Source of the DNA: Promerops cafer
Taxonomy: Eukaryota; Chordata; Aves; Passeriformes; Nectariniidae
Direction of reading: 5' to 3'
Assembly (NCBI GenBank): GCA_013398275.1
Contig: VZSE01006029.1
Span: 372,001-436,000, forward strand
Length of the DNA: 64,000 nt
The position numbers and the translations under genes are program-made. Positions 35,301 through 46,080 of this stretch are shown in pieces (within the stretch, counting starts at the first letter, position 1; the number at the start of each line of letters is the position of its first letter). The notes under the pieces were generated by a model. That model was not told the origin of the DNA. It did no database searches and was given only the letters and a program-made list of their open reading frames with translations.

Positions 35301-38300
35301 ATATCATTTATTCTCCAAGGGTATGACTGCCCAGTAAGATGAAGGAAATATGAAGAAGATCCAAGATGTTAGGAAGTGAAAATTGCTCAAACCTTCTTAA
35401 CCCAGACCTCCCCAGCCATTCCAAATCTGAAAATATCTTTCAAAAATCTTCTCTGTGCCATGCCTTTGAAGGCTATTTAAAGCCATATAATCCTATTACT
35501 GAAACTAAGTGACATGCTGCCTGATTATGGTGTTTTGCTGGTTCTTTTATTCCTGAAAAGTAAGTATTTTTCAGTCACTTTCAAGTCATTAAAGATTCCT
35601 GGCCACTACATGGTAAAAGTCCCTAGAAAAGTATGGTTATCACACATAAGGCATGTAGGAAAATACTTACTATCAAGTAATATTTATTTAAATAGTAAAG
35701 TTTACTATCACTAATTTAGTATCAGAAAAAATATACTTTATGCTGCAGGTATGTATAAATTGTTTCCCTCAGGCTTTAGAAAACATTCGTTTTTCCTGAC
35801 ATTGTGCTATCTGCCAACCCACATTCAAAGCTTAGGTTGATCAGGAGTAGTTTTCCATTTTGCTTTGAAATGTTTTATTGTACTCTCTCTAAATACTTAT
35901 CAGCTTGGGCATCAACCATCCCGTACATCTCAGCATAGCTGGCTGTGATTTATGTTATTCTCCAGCAGTGCAATTCAAACTAAGTATGTCTGATGACACA
36001 TTTTCTTCCTTTATAGGTCCCTATATTTTCCTGTTCCTCGATTTAATGAAAAGGCTAACATCCTAGTGAGAATACTAATGTATGGAAGTTGTATTTAAAA
36101 ACATTTCAAACAAATAAAGCTGTTTTGTTTTTTTTTCTGAGGCTTGTATTTAAAGGTGCTATTGCTAGCTTTAGTCTGAGATTTTGAATACAGTGAAGGG
36201 TAGATTTCTTTCTGCATACGACCAAAGTAAATTGTAAACAATTCTAATTAAAACTTCCTAGATAATATTTAATACAGTAAGAAAATTATAGATGTAAAAT
36301 TGGTAAAAGTTAGTCTTCACTAATTAATTATTTTCCCCTTTCTGATACCTTTTTTGATCTCTTCCCTTTTGGTGCAGAATGTTCTGTGAGCCCCTCTTTA
36401 AGTTACTGTACTGCCTACGTACAAATTAAACCTGCAAAGGAAGAATAAACCATGCACAAAAGACATTAAATGCCCAGAAACTACATCTATCAATTACATT
36501 CACACAACATTGGGAGAGAAACAAGCCATTGAGTTCTATGCACTAATCCATCTAATCTAGCCACTAAAATGGCAACTCAAATAGTCCCAAGACTATTGTA
36601 CAGAAGGCTGTTACAGCTTCAGTCACAGCTCCCGACACGTGATCTTCACAATAAATGTGTCCAAGTTGGCTTCAAAAGAGACAGAACTCTGAATCTGCTT
36701 TTTGAAGTTATGCTTTGATCTTTTTTTGGTATTCCAATTCAGGAATACACACTATGTATTAGTGTGCCTTTATATTATTGCTGAGTTTGAAGCCATAAAC
36801 TGCAGCGTTCTTTCAAAAATGTTCAGTGCAGATGCTCAGACCGATTGGAATTGATCTATTCCACTTACAGTTCATTGCTAGGTTGCAGGTTAGGTGTTTT
36901 GTTCTTTCAAGTTGTTAGGGTTTTCTTTTCCTATCAGTTGAGTCCCATGGTGCTCTGTTCCTGGCCTTTTTTTGTATCCATAGAATTTATTTTGGCTTCA
37001 GTTATTTGTCAGTATGATCCAATTATTTATTTTTGAGGCAACACTTAAGCATTTATAACTGCCTCATTATTATATAGCCAAGAATATCACAGCTGCTTTT
37101 TCTAACCTTAACTACAAGCCACCGATATTTTAACTTGAGAAATGAATGTTCCCTATTTTTAAAATTAATGCTGAACCTGTTCAACCCCAATGAATAATTA
37201 AAGATAAAATTCCTAGAAAAAAGTATTTGCAAGATCAAATACATGACATATTAGAACACGTGACATTTGGAGGAAAGGATTTCTATGTATTGAAGAAAGT
37301 TTAAATCATCCATTCACAACAGAACATTAATTTTATTTTTAAAAAGTAGGTTACAGGACTGGAGGGATTCTTATTATCACTGAGTGACACTGGATTTTCC
37401 CAGCTTCCCACCTTCCTAGGGACAAAAGACTGCCTCTGAAATTTGCTGCTATCATCCTCTATGACATGATATTTGCTTCATGTCTTTACTTGTCTCATAA
37501 AAAGTGAAGTGAACCAAGGACCTTCAGGAGAGTGTCTGTATTCATGGCACAACACAGGGTGCAAGGCAGAGAGGGAAGGTGCTGCCAACCTGCTCCTCAA
37601 GCAGAGACTGCAGTGGGGAGCACCAAACCAGGCAGGCCTTAGAGATGATGGAAAGAAGGCCAAGCAGAATACCTGCAAATCAAGAAGCCAGAGACTTGGC
37701 TGAGACTCAAATGGTCCTCCAACCACATAGACACAGAAAACAATGAAGAAAATGCTATAAGCCTCTCATTTCTGTTCTGTATGATCCAGCAACTTTGAGT
37801 TTTCCATTTTAAAAGCCTGCTAGTTTATAATGCGATTAATTCTGCCTTTTATGAGTTTTGTGTTGCAGTATTTTTGAGAAGTTTTCTATAAAGGGAATCA
37901 TGCACATCCAGTTCAAAGGTCTGGCTGACTAAAGCTCTGTCACATTCAGCCCATGTTGCAATTTTTCCTTCCTTTATAGCTCTTTTTTGTTTGCTTTAAA
38001 ATCTGCTTAACATGCCTGCCTGTTAATGTCTTTTGCTGTCAGTCACAGAAGTCTCCTTCTTCCCTGGCCCTTTCTTTATTAGTAGCTGACTTTGCTGGGA
38101 TCCAGGTACAGAACTACCATCTTTACCTCAAAAGACTTGATATCTTGAACTTGCTACAGATGCTAAAACTTGCACTTCCAGTAGTCTGAGAGGTCAAGTG
38201 TCAGCTTTTTCAAAAGAGTACTGATCTGACGCTATTTTCCACTTTATGACATCAAACCCATTAACAGTACTTAGCATTTTTTTCCATTCCAGATGAGGCT

Positions 38301-40293
38301 GTTTCCGTTTCCTCATCCTCCTTTTCATTTATCATCCTGCCTTTGCCCTCATGACTATGAGTGACATTCTGAGTAGAAATCCTGCTTCACCACATGACAT
38401 TTGCTCCTTTGTGTGGGGCATTGTATGCATTCCTCACCCTGCATCTACACTGCACTCACAGCTACACCTCCCGTAGGGGTGGTCTGCTTCAATCCTTGAG
38501 GTGGCAGACCCCAAAGTTTTCTACCACAAACCTCCCAGGGTTTTAATGTCTTTGGATCCAAACTACCTTTCTTCCTCTGCTAAGCAGGCAATGTTTCCTC
38601 CAGCATTGATGGACTGATGGAGCCCTCCCAGTAGAACGTCCCTCCCAGCAGAAGCCTGTGGTCCTACTGTGCCTTCTCTGAATCAAAGTCTACAGGTAGG
38701 AAACAGAAGTGGATAAATCCCTTCAGTGACCTCCAGATTGTCAATATCTTCCTTTTAATTTTTTATCTCTGTGAATGAGTACAAATCAACAAGCTCTAAT
38801 CTTCTGTTTCTTCTTGCTTTTAGTTTTTCAAGATGAAGAAGCCAGCAAAATAATCTTTTGTTTATCCGTGTCATGTGAGCCTTTCCCAGCACCAGTAAAT
38901 GCACTATCAAGTTCTTCTATGGTACCCTCATTCTACCCCAGAATATATGACCATTGAGCATTTTAGAGCCATTGTGGATATATCTGCTAAGTTTACTACT
39001 TAATCACATCCAAGTGCATGCATGAGTACCCATTTGTCTCTGTGTTTCTCTGCAAATGAGGAAATCTATTGCTCCTTATATTTTTATTCCTTTTCTTCCT
39101 GCTCTATCTTCACATTCAAGTCAACTTTCTCATCTCTTAATATTGTTTTTGGTGTTACCATCTCTGTCACCAACTCAAATTAGGTCCTTAAGACCCCAAA
39201 CCATAAAATGACTACTTTTTCAGCTTTGAAAATAGAGCTGAGAAGGTAGAGTATTATAAAATGGGAGCTCGCAATAACCAGTGGTCTTCTCTCATATGGT
39301 GGAGTGAAAAAAGAAATATCACATGTGTTAGCAAACATGATGGCTAGGAAAATGGTTTTCTCATTTTTAGAAAGTGGTATCATTTCATATTAGGCGAAAG
39401 ATGAATGTCTGGAGTAGAGTCTGTAACAGGATTAATACTCACTTTGAAGCCACCAGTGAATCAATCTGCTAATGAAAAAGAAAGATAATGCAATACTGCT
39501 CTCATCCATAAAAAAACTCTCCCTGAAGAAAGATGAAGTAAAAATACACTTTTGTGAAAACCTTTTAACTCTAAAATTTCAGTCCTCCAAAATAACACAT
39601 TGTCATGGTTAAGGAGGAAAAGAGCATGAGTAGAAATTAATGCCAAGGAATAAGAGCCATCATATAAATGGTGAGAGTCACACAGTATCACTTAATTTTG
39701 CTGCATCTAGTCTGTGATATTGAAAAAACCACAGATGAACAGAGATTAAATTTCTGCTAGCAAAACCAACTGTATATTTACTGATTCAAGGCAAAAGAAT
39801 GCTGAATGAAGTTTGAATTGAGTCCAGCTATGACCCAAATCACAGAGCACTGCTAAGAGAACGACTTGTTATGACACAGAGTTAATAAAGCACATCACCA
39901 GTACAGACTAAATGCAATAAATATAATGTAGCCTTTTTGAAAAACAGCTTTTCTAGGAGCAGGCAATATATTTTATTTGACCAACTGGCCCAGCTGGAAA
40001 ACCATAACAGCTATATCTCCTGATTTATTAAGACAACACCTCTTGCTATAAATCTTACTTATCTTATATACTGAAACCATTAAGGCTGTTGAAATAGCAC
40101 AACTAGAAAATCTAAAAAGCCCAACATATAGACAAGTCAAAGTTTAAAGCAGGAGGAATTTAAAAAGGTTACTTTATGAAAGGTTGAAGTAGTGATAACA
40201 TCAGAAACACAGTAAAGAGAACTAAAGAATAAGAATTTCACAGGATAAAACAAAGTATTTACCAACCATCACCTAAATTATTTTCAATATTTT
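32336..40293 (-). other. NKAIN3 intron (inferred), nothing recognised
   Basis: Eight kilobases of AT-rich single-copy-looking DNA. I recognised no exon, RNA gene or repeat family. A GC-richer patch at about 38440-38700 has no coding pattern. Confidence 0.45.
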
Positions 40294-40433
40294 AATTACA
40301 GAATATTCTGAGTTGGAAGGCACCCACAAGAATCACAGGGTCCAGCTCTTAAGTGAATGGCCCACACAGGGATCAGACCTACAACCTTGGTGTTAATCAG
40401 CACCATGCTCTGACCAGCTGACCTAATAACTTC
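40294..40433 (-). mobile_element. tRNA-Ile-derived SINE with CR1-like tail (TguSINE1 type)
   Basis: Read on the - strand, the first 75 or so bases follow a tRNA-Ile(AAU) gene: an A-box-like TAGGTCAGCTGG, a decayed anticodon arm GTGCTGATTAAC, and a B-box-like GGTCTGATCCC followed by TGTGTGGGCC. The tail then reads CTTGTGGGTGCCTTCCAACT and CAGAATATTCTG, which resembles a CR1 3' end and would let CR1 machinery mobilise it. This head-tail layout is known for TguSINE1 of passerines. Substitutions in both boxes and the anticodon loop show it is not a functional tRNA. Confidence 0.85.
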
Positions 40434-42285
40434 TCCTTTCTCTTGCTCTGTGACTGTGGTTCTTCTGAGAAATTCTTGTGATACTTTATTTGGGTCTTTC
40501 TCTTGCTTTGATCTTATTAGTAACCATTGGTTATCCCTTTCTCTTCCAAACAAAACCGACAATTTTTCTTGGTGGAAGATGCTGCTTGCCTTTAGATTTA
40601 TGAGATTCAGACCTGAGATTTTCAAAGATGTATAAAGTGATGGATAGTTAATTCTTATTCAACTATTTTCAATTTTGCCACATTTTGAGAAAGAATCCAC
40701 TACCAAATAAGATTATCTTCAAAATTTACCTGACTATGACCTGAAATTCATGGCTTGGTTCAATGTACTTCAATGACTTCACTGACTGCTGATTAGCAAT
40801 CTGTTTTTGAATTTACAGTGCCCACTTTTCTAGGTAGTTTGAATATCCTCTAAGGCTATAATGTATGATTACATACATTGGAACCCATTAGATAAAAAGG
40901 GACTTGTATGATTTTTGTCATGGATACTCCCTTAAAACAAGAAACGAGCAGCTTTGGCTTTTCTACTGCTGTATTTCGAAGCTTAATGCCATCAGAATTG
41001 TGAACAAACCTTTATCTTCAGGAAAACTCAGTGGCAATCTCTCAGCTCAGGTGGCCTTCATGGATCTGTTTTAATTTTTGAGGCTATTATCTGTAAAGAA
41101 AAAGGGAAGACTTTTCTTTCTTCTGAGATGAAACCTCACCATCTCTCTTGCAGGCCAAGCATGGGCATAAAGGAACAGGCACTGAGAGCTCTGACCACTT
41201 AAACTGCTAATTCATCTGCAAGTCTGCTGGGTGTGTCAAACAGGTTGAGTTACACATCGTATCAGGGAAGCCGTGGGTACAGTTGTCTCAGCTGTAACTG
41301 TTCACTGCTCACTGGATTCCCAGATTCCTTATCAGCATGTAATAAAGACAGTTTACAGCCCAGTGTAGAGCCTGACTAATCCTATGCCCCCCTTGGCTCA
41401 GCACACCCCTTCATTACGGGGGCACATCTTCAGCTCCAGGCTTAGGCTTCCCACACCAAAGGCAGCAGTTATTACAGGACAGAGCTCTTAGATGTGATTT
41501 GCTGACTGGGAAATTACCACTCAGGCAGCAGAAACGTTGAAATGTATACTTAAGCTGAGACCCAGAAATTAGGATAACCTATTTGAATGAAAGTTAAGAT
41601 TTGGGAGAGATGGCATATACACAGAGGAGTGGGAGTCTGAAAAGTTTCTTTTTAAGCTCCACAAACTAAAACAGACACAAGGCTGCTGCCCGTCAGAAAT
41701 GAAGAAGTAAGAGGATTGCTACTGGAAGTGGAAAATGGATTTGTAAAGAGGTTTCATTTTAATGGAGCAGCTGGATGAAAGGTACAGACAGGAATGGGCA
41801 CCACTTAGGCCTGTATGTGATGTTGAGTGGAAAGCTCAAGAGAGCAACACTGGATGCTGGAGTAAGATTGATTTAACAATAGATGCAATTTAAGTGAAAA
41901 GGCTAAGGTGCTGGTAACTGGGGGTTGGGATAGCATCCATTTAAAGACAGATTTAATTTAAACAGAAAGGCCAAGGAGGTGGAAGGTGGAGACTAAAACA
42001 AAATCAATATTAGGTTAGTAGAAACTAGAATCAAATGAGCCAGTTAAAAAAAAAAAGGCATACTAAGTATTTGGGAGTAGGGAAGCAATGCATGGATTTA
42101 AGAACTTTTGAAGAACTCTCATTAAATGATATAACCCCTAAAATCAGAATTATTATTCCATTTTAATAAGAATATTATTTATTAGAGTAGTAAACAAAAA
42201 AAATCTTAAGGGCAGGTACGAGCTCCAGTTTAAAGAAAACTGCATGATTATAATTTTATTCCTACTTGAAGATAACTCTCTTCTA
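40434..42285 (-). other. NKAIN3 intron (inferred)
   Basis: Mostly AT-rich. A possible LTR-like piece lies at about 41270-41480 (see findings). No exon was recognised. Confidence 0.4.
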
Positions 42286-43015
42286 TCACAAAATCGCAGA
42301 CTTGTTGGGGTTGGAAGTGACCCCTGAAGACTGTGTAGTCTAACCTCTGGGCTAAAGCAGGTTCACCTACAGCAGGTTGCTATTGGTGAATAGCTACAGA
42401 AAGAGACTCCACGGCCTCTCTGGGCAGCCTGGTCCAGTGCCCTGCCTCCCTTAAAGACTTTTTTTTCCCTCATACTCAAGTGGAGCTGCCTGTGTTTGAG
42501 TTTGTACCCACTACCCCATGTCCTGTCTCTGGAGACCACCGAGAAGAGTCTGGCTCCATACTCTTGACACCCACCCTTAAGACATGCACTGATAAGTTCT
42601 CCTTTCATTCATCTCTTCTTCAGACTGAAAAGGCCCAGCTCCCGAATCCTTTCCCCATAAGAGAGATGCTCCAGTTCCCTAATGATCTTTGTAAACCTCT
42701 GCTAGCAGTGCCTTTTCTTGTCCTGAGGAGCCCCAAACTGACACAACACTCCAGACATGGCCTCACCAGGGTGGAGGAGAGGGGCAGGATCACCTCCCTC
42801 AGCCTGCTGGCAATGCCCTTCCTAATGCAGCCCAGGACACCTTTGACCTTCTTGGCCACCAGGGCACTGCTGGCTCATGGACAGGTGTTTTCCACCAGTA
42901 CCCCCAGGTCCTTCTCTGCAGAGCTGGCAGCTCGGCCCCCAGCCTGTGCTGGTGCAGGGGGTTACTCTTTCCCAGGTGCAGGACCCGGCATTTGCCTTAG
43001 TTGAATTTGTACATA
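42286..43015 (-). mobile_element. CR1 LINE 3' fragment, about 0.7 kb
   Basis: It begins on + with TCACAAAATCGCAGACTTG, then GGGGTTGGAAGTGACCCCTG. Further right come GACCTTCTTGGCCACCAGGG and CTGGCTCATGGACAGGTG, matching the CR1 ORF2 C-terminus in reverse. On the - strand, MAKKVKGVLGCIRKGIASR and REVILPLSSTLVRPCLECC are readable. The frame is broken in several places. The right end is near GGACCCGGCATTTGCC. Confidence 0.93.
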
Positions 43016-43090
43016 GTTGCACAAATGTGTGTATGTGTATGTGGATATATATATATATTTTCTTTTAATATGTGATATGGCATATAATAT

Positions 43091-43441
43091 TCATAGAATC
43101 ACCAAATCATAGCATAATTTGGTTTAGAAGAAATGTTTGAAGGCCATCTAGTCCAATCCCCCTGCACTGAGCATGAACATCTTCATCTGGATCAGGCTGC
43201 TGACCTTCAGTTTTGTTTCTAGTGATGGGGCACCTGGCACTTCTCTGCACAACCTCTTCCAGTGTTTCACCATCCTCATTGTAAAAATTCTTCCATATAT
43301 CTAGTCTGCATGTTCTGAATCAATGGTGGAAATGTTTAACATTAATTGTANTACCTGACACTTTTCTGCACAACCTCTTCAGGGTTTCACCATCCTTACT
43401 GTAAAAAATTCTTCCATATATCTAGTCTGCATGTTCTGAAT
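43091..43441 (-). mobile_element. second CR1 LINE 3' fragment, partly duplicated
   Basis: It starts on + with TCATAGAATCACCAAATCAT, then GGCCATCTAGTCCAATCCC and CTTCATCTGGATCAGGCTGC, another reversed CR1 3' end. It is separate from the one ending at 43015, because its own terminus lies at 43091. Its right part is present twice because of the 120-bp duplication described separately. Confidence 0.88.
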
Positions 43442-43471
43442 CAATGGTGGAAATGTTTAACATTAATTGTA
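43231..43471 (+). repeat. 120-bp tandem duplication split by one N
   Basis: Unit 1 is 43231-43350 and unit 2 is 43352-43471, with a single N at 43351 exactly between them. Both run from ACCTG.CACTT.TCTGCACAA to GTTTAACATTAATTGTA. The last 60 or so bases are identical, while the first half carries several substitutions and a small indel. Confidence 0.95.
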
Positions 43472-45546
43472 TTTGTAAAACAGAAATTGATCAGGCAGTA
43501 GTGAACTAGCCTTTAAAAACTCTCTAGCTATCAGTCTGGAAATCAATTCAAAGTTAAGGGGAGTCTGTATATACCTGTGTTTGAACCAAAATATGTATAT
43601 ATTCAACTACATACTCATCCATATGGATATACATATCCACCTACACACATATATATTCATGTACATATTTATCAAAACAGGTTAAATTGTCTCTTTGTGA
43701 TATAATACTGTTCTGACACATACCTCTGTTCAGAAAACTGTTAGTGCTTTCTGAAAGCAGTACATAAAATCTATTTTGCTTTCCTTACAGATATTTCTAA
43801 ATACTTTACCTGTGCTCCTGAAGTCTCATTTAAATTACTACATATAATATATGTGCATATTTCTACAGTCAGAATCCAGAACTGTGGATGGAAACCAGTG
43901 ATTGCAGCTCTGCACCTTTTGGCAGCTGAACACTCACACAATTCATTGGTACAACAGAGATCTTTAAAAAATATTAAATTTTACTCTCCTGAACTCTTCT
44001 TCAACTTTTTACCAAAAACCAAAAAAATATTAGAGAACTCCAACTTGATCAAAATGACCAAGTATCATTTCAATGTATGAAGCAGAGGAGAATATGCCTC
44101 ACCCACTGAACTGCCTGTAGCACCAGATACAGCTGGCTCTGGGCACTTGGGATTTCCTCACCCACTAAAGAACATTTCAAAACTGTACTGTGAGCTAATC
44201 ACTACTGCTGTGACCTACTAATATTCTGGAGAATATCCAATAATATTATGTTTGCTAAAGTGACTGAGGTGATTCTTTTCTACTGAATTTCAGGAAGAAA
44301 TTTCTGACTTGTGCTTAAGGGAGGAATTGTGGGAATTCACTGAAGGTACTCTTACTATTTGAGTGATTTCTCCCCTTCCTTAATGAAAAATCAATGAGCT
44401 GCTGGCTTGCATGGAAATGGTATCTTGACTATTATCTCCATATCTATTCAAGCAACCCAACATTAAGAAATTAATTCTTTGCTGAAGATAGACTAAAATA
44501 TTTTATTGAAGTGGTTTAGAAACTCAAGGGGAATTTCCTCAAGTTATTTTATTCACACCTTAGAGTAAGCTACGTTCAACCAATGAAAAATTGGAATCAG
44601 CTTGCATTTCATTTAGATGATGCCATTTCCTCATGCTTTGTCTGCACTCTATCTGGACAAACCTTACATGTTGCATCCCAAACGAAACATTTGGTAATTT
44701 CAAGCAGGTAACTGCTGCAGCTGCTGCTAGAAATGCTCCACAGTTAAGATTCCCCTTTCCGTGTACTGTGCACCATCTATTATTTAAAGACAATCTCTTA
44801 GAACAGTGTTCTGCAACAGTCAATGGAGAATACAACTGGAAATGAAGACCATTTTGTACATTTTCCTAGGGGAATGTAAAAGCAGTTGCATGAATATATA
44901 TATATATATATANNNNNNNNNNNNNNNNNNNNNNNNNNNNAAATTTGCTTTCCTGTGAGAGATTATTCATCCATGGTTTTTAAGCAGGAAAAAAACAAGG
45001 GGGAATCATGCCTTTGCCACTATTTTTTGCTAATAACCTATCTAGAATCAAGATTTTTTTTCTAGTATTTATATTTATATTAATTACTTTTATTTTACAC
45101 CACCTCAAAGATTTTATCCTTGGTTGTGTGCATTATATCTATGCATATGTTTCCATAGGAACTAGAACAATTGCTTTCTCAGGCAATGTATGCTAATTAA
45201 TTGTAAAAAAAAAAAAGAAACAAAAATAAATTGAAACAGTATGTAGAGGTAATTTAAATAGTGTAATATTTCTTTATTAAATGCATCAGAATTCATTGTG
45301 TTAGTTTAGTGTAGGAATGAGCACGCATTTTCAGGTAATTCACACACCAGGGCTAATGATAAATAAAGAGGACACCAGTAGGACTGTAGGACCATACAAA
45401 GTGGTTAAGCCATAAAGTCTTGTTAGAAGAGAGTTTTATCCTTTATATTTCCACTACAGGAGAAAGTGGAGTCAGGTGTAAGTAGGGTAGTAAACAGATG
45501 AGTCTGCATCTAATCAGCCAACTCCAGCTGGGCAGACCTCTAGAGT
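43472..45546 (-). other. NKAIN3 intron (inferred), AT-rich
   Basis: Includes a TATA/CATA-rich stretch at about 43570-43680. No gene was seen. Confidence 0.45.
44894..44940 (+). repeat. (TA)n microsatellite with 28-base gap
   Basis: About nine TA dinucleotides run directly into N at 44913-44940. The gap is probably unresolved microsatellite. Confidence 0.9.
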
Positions 45547-46080
45547 CTACAGAAACTGCAACTTGACATTTGTCTCCATTAAATATCTGCTGGGGTTGTC
45601 CTGGGCCACAGCTGAACTGAGGAAGCCTCCTGGATCTGCCTGGTGACATTTCTGGTCACACCACAACCTCTCCCTCAGTTCATGGTAGGCATCTGCAAGA
45701 TGATGACAGAGGCTGCTAGCAGGGAATGAGCCACCCTGAACTGTGGGCAGCACCTCAGTGCAAGGAGCAGCAGGAACCACCGGTGGCATCGGCTTGTCTC
45801 CCTGGCCTTCACAGACCACCTTTGAGGACAGGTATGTTGGACACTTCATCTCTGCAGGAGGCCACTTTTTATTTTTAGGAAACTGTTCAGTTGACCTACA
45901 GAATACATCTGGTTTTGAGCCCACTCCTATTCTATGCCTAGCAATATGTATACCTGGCAAAAATACCTGATTCTGTTGTTTTTCCAATATAGGTGAATCA
46001 AAATTCTGGGGTTTTGGGTTTTTTGTCCAGATGAACAGAAAGATGCAAACTTCTTTCAAGCCTTCCAAAAATACTGGCAG
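45547..46080 (-). other. unexplained 178-codon open frame
   Basis: A - strand frame runs without a stop from just after TGA at 46081-46083 to TAG at 45547-45549. Its first ATG falls well inside. The sequence is richer in GC than its surroundings in the C-terminal two thirds. Translated landmarks include EKQQNQVFLPGIHIARHRIG, FPKNKKWPPAEMKCP and SSLCHHLADAYHELRERLWC. I do not recognise a family. No convincing acceptor, donor or promoter was identified. It may be a chance frame, a retrocopy fragment, or part of an unrecognised repeat. I do not call it a gene. Confidence 0.25.

Noticed and set aside
40294..40433. Functional tRNA-Ile gene
   Set aside because: The anticodon loop and both promoter boxes carry substitutions and the sequence is fused to a CR1-like tail, so it is a SINE.
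42480..43004. 174-codon + strand frame
   Set aside because: It is the antisense shadow of a CR1 fragment on the - strand.
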